A stretch of DNA of 64,000 nt from Peptoniphilus genitalis (GTDB lineage Bacteria; Bacillota; Clostridia; Tissierellales; Peptoniphilaceae). The notes below the pieces were generated by a model. The model saw nothing but the letters and a program-made list of their open reading frames with translations. It was not told the DNA's origin and did no database searches. Below, piece by piece: positions 37,106 to 46,342 of this stretch. Where the stretch lies: the NCBI RefSeq assembly GCF_023614525.1, contig NZ_CP097885.1:618501-682500 (forward strand). Reading direction: 5' to 3'. The position numbers were made by a program, and so were the translations under genes. Each line of letters opens with the position of its first letter. Position 1 is the first letter of the stretch.

Positions 37106-39133
37106 GTGATAAATAATCATAACGCAGAAGTTCAAAAGATTATGAAGGTAGAAATTTCAAACCTTCCAGAAAAAAAATCTTTTGAACAAGGAATTAGAAG
37201 AGCTCCTGATAGAGGATTTAGACTTTCAAAGGATCAAACTAAGATTGCTCTTAGAAATGCTCTAAGATATATCCCAGAAGAATATCACGAAGAACTAATT
37301 CCTGAATTTTTAGAAGAACTTACTACTAGAGGAAGAATCTACGGATACAGATTCAGACCAGAAGGAAGAATTTACGGTAAGCCAATTGACGAATACAAGG
37401 GAAATTGTTTAGCTGGTAAAGCTTTCCAAGTAATGATCGACAATAACTTAGATTTTGATGTTGCTTTATATCCATATGAACTTGTAACTTATGGAGAAAC
37501 TGGTTCAGTTTGTCACGACTGGATGCAATACAACCTAATCAAACAATATCTTGAAATCATGCACGACGATGAAACTCTTGTAATGGAATCTGGTCACCCA
37601 CTTGGACTATTTAAATCAAGAAAAAATTCTCCAAGAGTTATTATCACTAACGGTCTAATGGTTGGTCTTTATGACAATCTTGACGATTGGGAAATTGCTG
37701 AAGAAATGGGCGTTGCTAACTACGGACAAATGACTGCTGGTGGTTGGATGTACATTGGACCACAAGGTATTGTTCACGGAACTTACAACACTATTCTTAA
37801 TGCCGGTAGATTAAAACTTGGTCTTGGAAATGAAGATAACTTAGCAGGTAAATTATTCGTTTCATCTGGACTTGGTGGAATGTCTGGTGCTCAAGGTAAG
37901 GCTGGAGATATCGCTGGTGCTGTTTCTATCATAGCTGAAGTTGATATTTCAAGAATCGAAACTAGACTTGAACAAGGCTGGATTAAGAAACTTGCTGAAA
38001 CTCCTGAAGAAGCTGTTAAACTTGCTCAAGACGCTCTTGAAAAGAAAGAAGCTCTTTCTATTGCCTTCCACGGTAATATCGTTGATCTTCTTCACTATAT
38101 GGACGAAAACAATGTTCATATTGACCTACTTTCTGACCAAACATCTTGCCACAACGTTTACGATGGTGGATACTGCCCAGTAGGAATTACTTTCGAAGAA
38201 AGAACTGAATTATTAAGAACTGATAAAAAGAAATTCCACGAACTTGCTGACAAGACTCTTAGACAACACTTTGACGTTATTAAGAACCTTACTTCTAAGG
38301 GAACTTACTTCTTCGACTATGGTAACTCTTTCTTAAAAGCTATCTACGATGCTGGAGTTAAAGAAGTTTCTAAGAATGGTAAAGACGACAAAGACGGATT
38401 CATTTGGCCTTCTTATGTAGAAGACATCATGGGACCACTTCTATTTGACTATGGATATGGACCATTTAGATGGGTTTGCCTAAGTGGTAAACACGAAGAC
38501 TTAATTGCAACTGACCACGCTGCAATGGAATGTATTGATAAAGACAGAAGATACCAAGATATGGATAACTATATCTGGATTAGAGATGCTGATAAGAACC
38601 AATTAGTTGTTGGTACTCAAGCTAGAATCCTTTACCAAGACGCTAAGGGTAGAGTTGCAATAGCTCATAAATTTAACGAACTTGTTAGAGAAGGAAAAAT
38701 CGGTCCTGTTATGATGGGACGTGACCACCACGACGTATCTGGTACAGACTCCCCATTTAGAGAAACATCTAACATTAAAGATGGCTCTAATGTAATGGCT
38801 GACATGGCTACTCAATGTTTCGCAGGAAACTGTGCTAGAGGTATGTCACTAGTTGCTCTTCACAATGGTGGTGGAGTTGGTATTGGTAAATCAATTAACG
38901 GTGGATTCGGTCTAGTTCTTGACGGATCTGAAATGGTTGATGAAATCATCGATCTTTCACTTACTTGGGACGTTATGAGTGGTGTTGCTAGACGTAACTG
39001 GGCTAGAAACGAACACGCTATCGAAGTTTCAAAAGAATTTAACGAAGATAATGAATTCGGACACATTACACTTCCTTACTTTGTTAAGGATGAATTAATT
39101 GATAATGCTGTTGATTCACTAAATCTTGACTAA
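37106..39133 (+). CDS. hutU: Urocanate hydratase
   Basis: 675 residues, the long form of the family. NAD+-binding and active-site parts include GLMVGLYDNLDDW, FVSSGLGGMSGAQGKAGDIA (about 262-281) and DQTSCHNVYDGGYCP with the conserved Cys. GGGVGIGKSINGGFG lies near the end. It converts urocanate to 4-imidazolone-5-propanoate. The GTG at 37106 is nine bases after GGAGG and is preferred; an upstream in-frame ATG overlaps the -10 box. Preferred codons (AAC, GAC, TTC, CTT, AGA) dominate, which suggests high expression. Confidence 0.95.
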   Translation: MINNHNAEVQKIMKVEISNLPEKKSFEQGIRRAPDRGFRLSKDQTKIALRNALRYIPEEYHEELIPEFLEELTTRGRIYGYRFRPEGRIYGKPIDEYKGNCLAGKAFQVMIDNNLDFDVALYPYELVTYGETGSVCHDWMQYNLIKQYLEIMHDDETLVMESGHPLGLFKSRKNSPRVIITNGLMVGLYDNLDDWEIAEEMGVANYGQMTAGGWMYIGPQGIVHGTYNTILNAGRLKLGLGNEDNLAGKLFVSSGLGGMSGAQGKAGDIAGAVSIIAEVDISRIETRLEQGWIKKLAETPEEAVKLAQDALEKKEALSIAFHGNIVDLLHYMDENNVHIDLLSDQTSCHNVYDGGYCPVGITFEERTELLRTDKKKFHELADKTLRQHFDVIKNLTSKGTYFFDYGNSFLKAIYDAGVKEVSKNGKDDKDGFIWPSYVEDIMGPLLFDYGYGPFRWVCLSGKHEDLIATDHAAMECIDKDRRYQDMDNYIWIRDADKNQLVVGTQARILYQDAKGRVAIAHKFNELVREGKIGPVMMGRDHHDVSGTDSPFRETSNIKDGSNVMADMATQCFAGNCARGMSLVALHNGGGVGIGKSINGGFGLVLDGSEMVDEIIDLSLTWDVMSGVARRNWARNEHAIEVSKEFNEDNEFGHITLPYFVKDELIDNAVDSLNLD

Positions 39134-39146
39134 TATCAAAATATTT

Positions 39147-39178
39147 AAACCCCGCAGGACCCTGTGGGGTTTTTTTAT
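39147..39178 (+). terminator. Terminator of hutU
   Basis: AAACCCCGCAGG and CCTGTGGGGTTT form a GC-rich stem, followed by T7. Confidence 0.9.
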
Positions 39179-39241
39179 TGTAATTGACTTCATAAACTTA
39201 TAAAATCAACTTAAGATATAACTTTTGCTAAAGGAGGAGTC

Positions 39242-39730
39242 ATGAAAAATTATTATTTTAAAGAAAATCTTTTTAAGATCACAGACCACTACCCCATCCT
39301 CGATGATGATGTAAGAGAAGTTTATTATGTAGACCAAGATTTTACACTCATTGGCTATGATGTGAAAATTTCTGATATAGATGGAAATGAGATTTTAAAA
39401 ATTGAAAAGGAAGTCTTCTCCCTCCTCCAAAAGTTTAATGTTAATTTTTCTGACGGCAAGTTTATGAGAGTTGAATCGAAAATTAGCTTTCTGGTTAGGA
39501 GGATTCAGGTAGACTATGATGGCGAGTCCCTGAGCTTGGAAGGTCAATTTCCCTTTTTTAATTTTGAAATCTATAAAGGAGAGAAAGTAATTGGAGAAAT
39601 CGAAGAAACCTTCATTTCCTTGGCTGATGCCTACAAGCTAAGTGTTTATGACGAAAAATACACTGAAGCCCTACTTGCCCTCACCCTTTGCGTAAATAAT
39701 ATTAAGGACACAGCGGAAAGAAATAATTAA
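39242..39730 (+). CDS. LURP-one/tubby-like family protein
   Basis: 162 residues. Starts with YYFKENLFKITDHYPI and has the alternating beta-strand pattern of the LURP-one-related (LOR, PF04525) fold: YYVDQDFTLIGYDVKISD, then LLQKFNVNF, then FFNFEIYKGEKVIGEIE. These proteins form a closed beta barrel around a helix; in bacteria their role is unknown. Strong ribosome binding site (AAAGGAGGAGTC-ATG). Single gene between hutU and the thiamin operon. Confidence 0.8.
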   Translation: MKNYYFKENLFKITDHYPILDDDVREVYYVDQDFTLIGYDVKISDIDGNEILKIEKEVFSLLQKFNVNFSDGKFMRVESKISFLVRRIQVDYDGESLSLEGQFPFFNFEIYKGEKVIGEIEETFISLADAYKLSVYDEKYTEALLALTLCVNNIKDTAERNN

Positions 39731-39748
39731 AATAAAAATTTTGCAAAG

Positions 39749-39787
39749 AAAAACATCTGTAAGAATTTATCTCACAGATGTTTTTTA
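39749..39787. terminator. Bidirectional terminator between the LURP-one gene and thiM-thiE
   Basis: AACATCTGT, 13-base loop and ACAGATGTT, with T6 on the plus strand and TTTTTC on the minus strand. The two genes converge here. Confidence 0.8.
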
Positions 39788-39797
39788 ATATATGCAT

Positions 39798-41186
39798 TTA
39801 ACTATTCAACTTACTTATTATTTCCCTTACATTTTTCTCTACTTCATTCTCATCAAGAGAAAAAATTCCACTAGACATACAAAGGCCAGGGATGTCCACT
39901 CCCTTAAATAAGTCTAGGTTGTCCTTGTTTATACCACCTATGGGGAAGGCTGGTATTAAAATACTATCTCTTATATCCTTGTATATTTCCAAGTTAATCA
40001 TTGATGCATCTTTCTTGGTTTCTGTTTCAAAAAAAGCTCCAGAACCAATATAAGATGCTCCCATATTTTCTGCCTCTATTGCAAGCTCAGTGGTTTTTGC
40101 TGTAGCACCAATTATTGGGTCCCTGCCCAAAATTTTTCTTGCAAGATAAATTTCTTCATCATCTTGTCCTAGGTGAAGAGACGTTTCATATTCTTTGGCA
40201 AGTTTTAAATTATCGTTAAGGATGAAGAGACAAGTTTCTTGAATTTCTTTTTTTATCTTTAATATTTTTTCTCCAAGCAAGGCTTCGTCTGATGCCTTAT
40301 CCCTTAGCTGATAAATTTTCATACCAGCTCTTGTTGCACTTTTTATTTTTAACAAATCATTGCCATCAGAAATTCCATATAAGCTTGGTCTCGCAAATTT
40401 ATAAGTTGGCGATAAAACTTCAATATCTCCACTTATTTCCTCAAGCCTTTGAATTTTACTTATTATATCTTGAGAATTTATACTTCCATCAACTATGACT
40501 TCTCTTGCAAGCTGCCTAAAAAATATTGCCGAAATAGCACAAGCCTTTAGGTTTGACATGGGCGCAGCCAAAAGTGAACCTATCATTGCTGATTCCATAT
40601 CCCCAAGCCCACTTATTTTTCTCAAGCTATCGTGACCACCTGGTATAGATATAAGCATGTGAGAGTTAGCTATTACTTCATACTTGCCACTTACGACAAG
40701 TGTTGCCCCAGTTTTTTCATTCACCTTTAGTGCAAGTTCTATAAAGTCCTCTTCAGATAAATTTTTATCTCTTGAGTCTATACCAGCAGAGGCTTTGCCC
40801 CCAGATAAATAATTTATTTCATTAAAATTTCCCCTAATGACGTTAAATTTAAAATTATCTAGAAGATATTTTGCCAAATCTCTTCTTATCTTGCTAGATC
40901 CAACTCCAACGGGATCAAGGACAGTGGGGATATTATTTTCTTTTGCTGTTTTTGCTGCAAGTTTAATTGCCTCAATTTTATCTTCATTTAACATTCCCAT
41001 ATTCAAAACAAGAGCTGAAGATTTTTTTGTAATTTCAGATACTTCTTTTGAGTATTCTGCCATCATTGGACTTGCACCTATAGAGAGGGCAAAGTCAGCT
41101 ACCCTTCCCCTAGTAACCCCATTGGAAATAATATGTACCAAGGGAGCCTTGTCCCTTAGTTTTTTTAGATTGCATTTAATTTTCAT
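39798..41186 (-). CDS. thiM-thiE: Fused hydroxyethylthiazole kinase / thiamin-phosphate synthase
   Basis: 462 residues in one frame. Residues about 1-250 match ThiM (LVHIISNGVTRGRVADFALS, NMGMLN, VLDPVGVGSSKIRR). Residues about 260-462 match ThiE (IYQLRDK, LHLGQDDEE, ASYIGSGAFFETETKK, PIGGIN). The fusion makes thiazole phosphate and joins it to the pyrimidine to form thiamin phosphate. Two odd points: the ThiM catalytic loop reads GLGDMESAM rather than the usual GTGCMLSA, giving Asp for Cys as in ribokinases, and ThiE has ATAKTTELA in place of the usual SVHT-like text. ATG at 41186 after TTGAG; overlaps thiD by 11 bases. Confidence 0.9.
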   Translation of the reverse strand: MKIKCNLKKLRDKAPLVHIISNGVTRGRVADFALSIGASPMMAEYSKEVSEITKKSSALVLNMGMLNEDKIEAIKLAAKTAKENNIPTVLDPVGVGSSKIRRDLAKYLLDNFKFNVIRGNFNEINYLSGGKASAGIDSRDKNLSEEDFIELALKVNEKTGATLVVSGKYEVIANSHMLISIPGGHDSLRKISGLGDMESAMIGSLLAAPMSNLKACAISAIFFRQLAREVIVDGSINSQDIISKIQRLEEISGDIEVLSPTYKFARPSLYGISDGNDLLKIKSATRAGMKIYQLRDKASDEALLGEKILKIKKEIQETCLFILNDNLKLAKEYETSLHLGQDDEEIYLARKILGRDPIIGATAKTTELAIEAENMGASYIGSGAFFETETKKDASMINLEIYKDIRDSILIPAFPIGGINKDNLDLFKGVDIPGLCMSSGIFSLDENEVEKNVREIISKLNS

Positions 41187-41982
41187 CTTTATCACTCAAG
41201 TTGTACATATGATAGAGAGGACCTCTGCCCTTTCCTATATCAAAGCCAAAGGCTATTGCTCCACTTAAATATTTTTTTGCAGACCTAACTGCATCAAAGA
41301 GATTTTTTCCCTTGCTAAGCTCACATGCTATTGCACTGGAAAGAGTGCAGCCAGTTCCATGTGTATTTTTATTTTCAATATTTTTTCCTTCAATAAGAAA
41401 GATGCCATTCTCATCACAGAGAAGGTCATTTTTTGACTCCTCAAGATGTCCACCCTTAATTAAGAAGGCTGTCCCATATTTTTCAAATAAAAATTTGCCT
41501 GCTTCCTTCATACCATCGTGATTTTCAATTTCTTTCCCAAAAATAATCCCAGCTTCAATAAGATTTGGAGTAATTAAGCTAACTTTATCAAAAAGAACTT
41601 CCCTCATCTTCTCAACCGTATCATCAGGTACAAGGGTAAATCCACTTGTAGATGTAATAACTGGGTCTAAGACAATGGGAATATCCTTCAAATATCTATC
41701 AATTACTTCCCCTATAACTTCTACCTGACCCGGGCTTGCAATCATTCCAATTTTTACAGCATCAGGAAGGATGTCATCACAAATAGATTCAAGTTGTGCC
41801 TTGAGCATTCCCTCATCAATAGGCAGTGAATCTTGAACCCCCAAAGTGTTTTGAGCTGTTATTGCAGTAATTGCACTCATCCCATAATACTTGTAGGCAC
41901 TTATAGTCTTTAAGTCTGCCTGTATGCCTGCACCACCACTTGAGTCAGATCCCGCTATAGTGAGGATTTTTTTAATTTCCAT
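41176..41982 (-). CDS. thiD: Hydroxymethylpyrimidine/phosphomethylpyrimidine kinase
   Basis: 268 residues of the ribokinase fold. TIAGSDSSGGAGIQADLKT at the N-terminus, QLESICDDILPDAVKIGM, and the GTGCTLSSAIAC catalytic loop (about 208-219). It phosphorylates HMP and HMP-P for thiamin synthesis. Ten bases separate it from thiW. Its C-terminal part (FGFDIGKGRGPLYHMYNL) is as in other ThiD. Confidence 0.95.
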   Translation of the reverse strand: MEIKKILTIAGSDSSGGAGIQADLKTISAYKYYGMSAITAITAQNTLGVQDSLPIDEGMLKAQLESICDDILPDAVKIGMIASPGQVEVIGEVIDRYLKDIPIVLDPVITSTSGFTLVPDDTVEKMREVLFDKVSLITPNLIEAGIIFGKEIENHDGMKEAGKFLFEKYGTAFLIKGGHLEESKNDLLCDENGIFLIEGKNIENKNTHGTGCTLSSAIACELSKGKNLFDAVRSAKKYLSGAIAFGFDIGKGRGPLYHMYNLSDKDEN

Positions 41983-41992
41983 TTCTACTTCC

Positions 41993-42487
41993 TTATAAAT
42001 TAAAATATTTGTTAAGCTCTGTGTTTTTAATGCTTAAAATAATTATTATGGCAATTATTGAGCCGCCAAGGGTACTTACAGAAAAAGGAATAACCATTCC
42101 AAATAATGCCATTTCTTTTCCTAGCACAAACTTAGCAATAGGATAAGCTAAGAGTGCACCAATAAGACCTGTGCCAATTACTTCCCCTAAAAAGGCAAGA
42201 GAAAGTTTTTTTGTCTTGTAAAATAAAATTCCTGCAAAAAATGCCCCAATCATTGAACCAGGAAAGGCCATTAAGGATCCTGTTCCAGACATATTCCTAA
42301 TAAGTGATGTACAAAAGGCAACAAGCACTGAGTAAAGTGGTCCCAATAGGACAGCTGATAAAACATTAACCATGTGTTGAATTGGATAGCATTTGGCAAG
42401 ACCCACAGGTATATTTACAAAGGAAAAAACAACAGCAATGGCAACAAAAAAAGCTGCCATAGTCAACTTCTTAGTATTAGATTTCAT
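41993..42487 (-). CDS. thiW: Energy-coupling factor substrate protein ThiW (thiazole uptake)
   Basis: 164 residues, about five helices. The opening (KKLTMAAFFVAIAVVFSFVN then IPVGLAKCYPIQHMVNVLSA) and the FPGSMIGAFFAGI stretch are typical of ThiW. This is an ECF S component predicted to import hydroxyethylthiazole, which ThiM then phosphorylates. The ECF ATPases and T component are not in the window. A TPP riboswitch precedes it; GGGAGG lies 6 bases before the ATG. Confidence 0.92.
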   Translation of the reverse strand: MKSNTKKLTMAAFFVAIAVVFSFVNIPVGLAKCYPIQHMVNVLSAVLLGPLYSVLVAFCTSLIRNMSGTGSLMAFPGSMIGAFFAGILFYKTKKLSLAFLGEVIGTGLIGALLAYPIAKFVLGKEMALFGMVIPFSVSTLGGSIIAIIIILSIKNTELNKYFNL

Positions 42488-42504
42488 ATTAACCTCCCGA
42501 GAAA

Positions 42505-42612
42505 TGTTGACAGAGCAGCAAAAGTCCTTATATCCCTACGTTGGCATTATCCAAATCAGGTAACGGTCGAAATTAACAATTTCCTCTCAGCCTGTCAACA
42601 AGCTCCCTATTT
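42505..42612 (-). ncRNA. TPP riboswitch upstream of thiW-thiD-thiM/thiE
   Basis: Read on the minus strand, the aptamer core shows GCTGAGAGG, then ACCTGATTTGGATAATGCCA and ACGTAGGGA, the conserved THI-box elements. The 5' strand also contains TTGTTGACAG (42592-42601), whose last nine bases pair exactly with CTGTCAACA (42505-42513), twelve bases before the ribosome binding site. The two pairings exclude each other, so this is the likely expression platform. Confidence 0.93.
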
Positions 42613-42716
42613 CTATTTTTATTTTTTATTTTCTAATTAAATTATCTTTCATTAATTTGTTTTTATTAAATTATTTTTTATTTAGCAAGAAACTCTTATG
42701 AATAAATAGTCCTGCA

Positions 42717-44018
42717 TTAGCATTCTATTTTTATATCTTTACCTTCAAGTATTAGGTTCATATTCTTTGCAGAACACATTGATCCGCACATTGTACATGT
42801 ATTTTCTTCTTCAGGCATTGATGAATTTCTGTACTCTCTTGGCTTTTCCTTATCAAGGGCAATCTCAAACATGCCTTCCCAATCAATTTTTTGTCGTCTC
42901 TTACTCATTTCAAGATCCCAAGCTCTTGCATCCTTTAACTTATTAATGTCCCCTGCATGAGCTGCAATCTTACAAGCCACAATACCTTCACGAACATCAT
43001 TGACATCTGGTAGTCTTAAATGTTCAGCAGGTGTTACATAACAAAGGAAATCTGCGCCATAAGCTGCTGCAATTGCACCACCAATTGCAGATGTTATATG
43101 GTCATAACCTGGTGCAACATCTGTAACAAGAGGTCCCAATACATAGAAAGGAGCCTTGTGACAAAGCTTCTTTTGAAGTTTTATATTCATCTCAATGTCA
43201 CCAATTGGCACGTGACCCGGCCCTTCAATTATTACCTGTACATCTTTTTCCCAGGCTCTTTTTGTAAGTTCTCCAAGTGTAATAAGTTCTGCTATTTGAG
43301 ATGGGTCAGTTGCATCGTGAATCCCACCTGGTCTTAATGAATCTCCTAGAGAAAGGGTTACGTCATATTCACGGCAGATATCCAAGAGTTCATCATAGTA
43401 TTCATAAAAGGGATTCTCTTGATCATTCATCTTCATCCAACCAAAGAGAAGAGAACCACCACGAGATACAATTTCATTAACACGTCTATTTCTCATGAAG
43501 ATTTCTGCATTGGCCCTATTTATCCCTGCGTGAATTGTAACAAAGTCAACTCCATTTTCAGCATGATTTCTAACTACGTCTAAAAATTCTTCTGCCTTAA
43601 TAAAGGAAAGACCCTTGTCTAAGAATCCAACTGCATCATACATGGGAACAGTTCCTATCATGGCTGTGGATTTTTCAATTAGCTTTTTTCTAAACTCCTG
43701 AGTCTTGCCATAGTTTGAAAGATCCATTATGGCTTCTGCACCCATAGATAGTGCCATGTCTACCTTTTTCATTTCCATGTCAATGTCATTTAAGTCCTTA
43801 GAAATTCCAAGGTTAACATTGATCTTAGTCCTAAGCCCAGTCCCAATACCCTCAGGAGAAATTGATTTGTGGTTTTTGTTTTTTGGAATTACAATTTCAC
43901 CACATGCCATCTTCTCTAGCAAGTATTCACAAGAGACATTTTCCTTCTTTGCTACAATTTTCATTTCTTCTGTAACAAATCCATTTTTTGCTGCTTCCAT
44001 TTGAGTAGCATACTTCAT
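42717..44018 (-). CDS. thiC: Phosphomethylpyrimidine synthase ThiC
   Basis: 433 residues, the short bacterial form. Marks: [10 protein letters not shown] (about 141-150), DFVTIHAGI (about 178-186), EGPGHVP (about 265-271) and the HLRLPD segment. The C-terminal iron-sulfur motif reads CTMCGSMC, a CX2CX3C spacing instead of CX2CX4C. It is a radical SAM enzyme that turns aminoimidazole ribotide into HMP-P. The ribosome binding site lies inside the riboswitch terminator hairpin. The gene is followed after about 100 bases by the second TPP riboswitch. Confidence 0.95.
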   Translation of the reverse strand: MKYATQMEAAKNGFVTEEMKIVAKKENVSCEYLLEKMACGEIVIPKNKNHKSISPEGIGTGLRTKINVNLGISKDLNDIDMEMKKVDMALSMGAEAIMDLSNYGKTQEFRKKLIEKSTAMIGTVPMYDAVGFLDKGLSFIKAEEFLDVVRNHAENGVDFVTIHAGINRANAEIFMRNRRVNEIVSRGGSLLFGWMKMNDQENPFYEYYDELLDICREYDVTLSLGDSLRPGGIHDATDPSQIAELITLGELTKRAWEKDVQVIIEGPGHVPIGDIEMNIKLQKKLCHKAPFYVLGPLVTDVAPGYDHITSAIGGAIAAAYGADFLCYVTPAEHLRLPDVNDVREGIVACKIAAHAGDINKLKDARAWDLEMSKRRQKIDWEGMFEIALDKEKPREYRNSSMPEEENTCTMCGSMCSAKNMNLILEGKDIKIEC

Positions 44019-44021
44019 AAA

Positions 44022-44050
44022 TAAAAAAACCTCCTATAAAATTATAGGAG
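44022..44050 (-). terminator. Riboswitch terminator that also holds the thiC ribosome binding site
   Basis: CTCCTATAA, two bases, TTATAGGAG, then G and T7 on the minus strand. The 3' arm is the TAGGAGG used by thiC (start 44018). Its 5' arm can instead pair with TTATGGGAG at the 5' end of the aptamer (44126-44134). Confidence 0.85.
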
Positions 44051-44055
44051 TAATA

Positions 44056-44134
44056 ATACTTTTCCTTGTCAAGGCATTATCCTAACAAGTAAAATGGTCG
44101 AGTCTTAACTCCTCTCAGCATATTGCTCCCATAA
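44056..44134 (-). ncRNA. TPP riboswitch upstream of thiC
   Basis: Minus-strand text contains GGGAGC, GCTGAGAGG, GACTCGACC, TTAGGATAATGCC and a closing TTGACAAGGAAAAG, the THI-box pattern with a slightly altered second half (ACTTGTTAGGAT in place of CCTGATCTGGAT). It is followed by a perfect terminator hairpin. Confidence 0.9.
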
Positions 44135-44238
44135 GTTTATTTATTTAATTATTATATTATTCTTAAAAAAATAATATGCGTACTTGATACAGTTTAAATC
44201 AATTGAAATATATTTACAAGAAATTTTAAAATTTTAAA

Positions 44239-44748
44239 TTAATACTTTATTACAGAAAGAACTTTTTCGCCCTTTAATACATCTCTTCCCTTAAGTCCTT
44301 CAAGCTCTGCTAAGAAAAGTAGTGAAGAGACTTCTCCTCCTAGACTCCTAACAAGTTTTAAACAAGCCTTTGATGTTCCACCAGTTGCAAGTAGGTCGTC
44401 TACTATTACAACTTTTTCTCCTGCCTCAAGGGCATCCTTGTGGATCTCAATGGAGTCTTGTCCGTACTCAAGGTCATAGGACTCGCTTAACTTGTCCCAA
44501 GGAAGTTTGCCAGGTTTTCTAACAGGTATAAAGCCCTTGTTTAACTTGTAAGCTAAAGCTGCTCCAAAGATAAAACCTCTTGCTTCAATCCCAATTATTT
44601 TATCAACGTCTTCATCTATTTTTGCTGCCATTTCATCAACAGATTTTTTGAACGCATCTTTGTCCTTTAAAAGAGTTGTTATATCTCTAAAGATAACTCC
44701 CTCTTTTGGATAATTTTCAATTGCACGAATTGTGTCTTTTAATTCCAT
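44239..44748 (-). CDS. apt: Adenine phosphoribosyltransferase
   Basis: 169 residues. IENYPKEGVIFRDIT near the start, IEARGFIFGAALA, and the PRPP loop VVIVDDLLATGGTSKA (about 119-134). It makes AMP from adenine and PRPP. The start is placed at MELKDTI because GGGGGAAATT precedes it; the frame is open ten codons further up. It is divergent from the NhaC-type gene at 44862. Confidence 0.95.
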   Translation of the reverse strand: MELKDTIRAIENYPKEGVIFRDITTLLKDKDAFKKSVDEMAAKIDEDVDKIIGIEARGFIFGAALAYKLNKGFIPVRKPGKLPWDKLSESYDLEYGQDSIEIHKDALEAGEKVVIVDDLLATGGTSKACLKLVRSLGGEVSSLLFLAELEGLKGRDVLKGEKVLSVIKY

Positions 44749-44798
44749 AATTTCCCCCAATCTCTTATAGTATATCATCTTTGCGACCCAATAAAAAC

Positions 44799-44827
44799 TT
44801 TAAATAAGGACTTTATAATGATATAAT
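44799..44827 (+). promoter_or_regulatory. Promoter of the second NhaC gene
   Basis: TTTAAA (44799-44804), 17-base spacer, TATAAT (44822-44827). A second TATAAT lies eight bases earlier. Confidence 0.5.
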
Positions 44828-44861
44828 GAGTTAAATTTTTGAATTTTATAAGAGGTGTTTT

Positions 44862-46265
44862 ATGAGCCAAAAAAATATAAATAAATATGAAAAAAAAGTG
44901 AGGAAGGCAAACTTTGCTGAAGCCCTCTTCACCTTTGTCTCTCTTACAATAATTATGTTTATAAGCATAATTAAGTATGAAGAGAGCCCACACATCCCTA
45001 TGCTCATTGGAGTTTTAATCGCCTCCCTTGTTGCCCTAAAGATTGGCTACTCTTGGAAGTTTATAGAAAACTCAATGATCAAAGGAATTTCACAAGCCAT
45101 GCAGTCCATAATAATCCTTGCCATAATTGGTGTTTTAATTGGTATATGGATCTTGTCTGGCGTTGTCCCCACAATGATTTACTATGGGCTTATGATTTTA
45201 AAACCCTCAATTTTTCTTGTTGCAACAGTTTTGATTACTTCAATCACTTCTCTTGCCACAGGCACAAGCTGGGGGACAGCTGGCACCATGGGGATTGCCC
45301 TTATGGGGATAGCAAGTGGACTTGGCATACCTGCTCCTGTAACTGCTGGTGCAGTTTTGTCCGGCGCCTACTTCGGCGACAAGATGAGTCCTCTTTCTGA
45401 TACAACAAACCTTGCCCCAGCAATGGCAGGCACAGATGTCTTCACCCACATCAAGGCAATGTTTAAGCCAACTCTTATTGCCTATGGCTTGACACTTTTA
45501 ATTTTTGGATTTTTATCTCTCAAGTACAAGGGAGCTAGCGCAGACTTATCAAATGTGGACGTCATAGCCAAGGGACTAAAAGATTCTTTTACAATTTCAC
45601 CTATCCTCTTATTGGCACCCTTAGTCGTAATAATTTCCATTGCCAAGAAGCTACCAGCAGTTCCCGGCATAAGTATTGGAATTATTATAGCTGCAATCTT
45701 GGGACCAATCTATCAAGGCGTAAACTTTGGAGACATTTTATCAGCAGGACTCAATGGCTATGTTTCAAACACTGGCCTCGAAGCAGTGGATAAACTTTTA
45801 ACCACTGGTGGCTTAAACAACATGATGTCTTCCATTTCTCTAACTATTATCGCCATGATGTTTGGTGGAATTGCAGAAGAAACTGGAATACTCGAAGCCA
45901 TAGTTAAAAAATTCCTCCACAGGGTTCAGTCTGTGGTTGGACTTGTGATTTCTACAATTTTAACTTGCTTCTTTACCAACGCAACTATGCCTGAGCAATA
46001 CATCTCCATAGTTGTACCTGGACGAATGTTTAAAAATGAATACATGGATAGGAAGATAGATCCCAGACTCTTATCATCAACTCTTGAGTCAGGTGGAACT
46101 GTTACATCAGCCATGATTCCTTGGAACACTTGCGGAACTTATATGTCAACAGTCCTTGGTGTTTCCACAGTTCACTATCTACCATTTTTATTTTTCAACC
46201 TATTGATGCCTCTTGTTCAAGTAATAATAGTGGCAATAGATTCAAAAAAGTACAGAATAGACTAA
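44862..46265 (+). CDS. NhaC-type Na+/H+ antiporter family transporter (second)
   Basis: 467 residues, about 11 helices. Family signatures: SGAYFGDKMSPLSDTTNLAP (about 167-186), ATGTSWGTAGTMGIAL, and a C-terminal TLESGGTVTSAMIPWNTCGTYM. It shares the NhaC layout with the gene at 31332 but lacks a cre-like operator. The substrate could be Na+/H+ or an organic acid. Good ribosome binding site (AGAGGTG). It is followed by the FNT channel gene after a gap with its own promoter. Confidence 0.88.
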   Translation: MSQKNINKYEKKVRKANFAEALFTFVSLTIIMFISIIKYEESPHIPMLIGVLIASLVALKIGYSWKFIENSMIKGISQAMQSIIILAIIGVLIGIWILSGVVPTMIYYGLMILKPSIFLVATVLITSITSLATGTSWGTAGTMGIALMGIASGLGIPAPVTAGAVLSGAYFGDKMSPLSDTTNLAPAMAGTDVFTHIKAMFKPTLIAYGLTLLIFGFLSLKYKGASADLSNVDVIAKGLKDSFTISPILLLAPLVVIISIAKKLPAVPGISIGIIIAAILGPIYQGVNFGDILSAGLNGYVSNTGLEAVDKLLTTGGLNNMMSSISLTIIAMMFGGIAEETGILEAIVKKFLHRVQSVVGLVISTILTCFFTNATMPEQYISIVVPGRMFKNEYMDRKIDPRLLSSTLESGGTVTSAMIPWNTCGTYMSTVLGVSTVHYLPFLFFNLLMPLVQVIIVAIDSKKYRID

Positions 46266-46285
46266 TATAAAAGGACTTTCATCAA

Positions 46286-46313
46286 TTGAAAAACTGCTTC
46301 TTTTTGATATAAT
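46286..46313 (+). promoter_or_regulatory. Promoter of the formate/nitrite channel gene
   Basis: TTGAAA (46286-46291), 16-base spacer, TATAAT (46308-46313), about 30 bases before the ATG. Confidence 0.7.
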
Positions 46314-46342
46314 AGTTATTAAAGTAAAAAAAGAGGTGTGAT

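Noticed and set aside
40837-41268. 143-codon plus-strand open frame
   Set aside because: Antisense to the thiM part of the fusion; no ribosome binding site.
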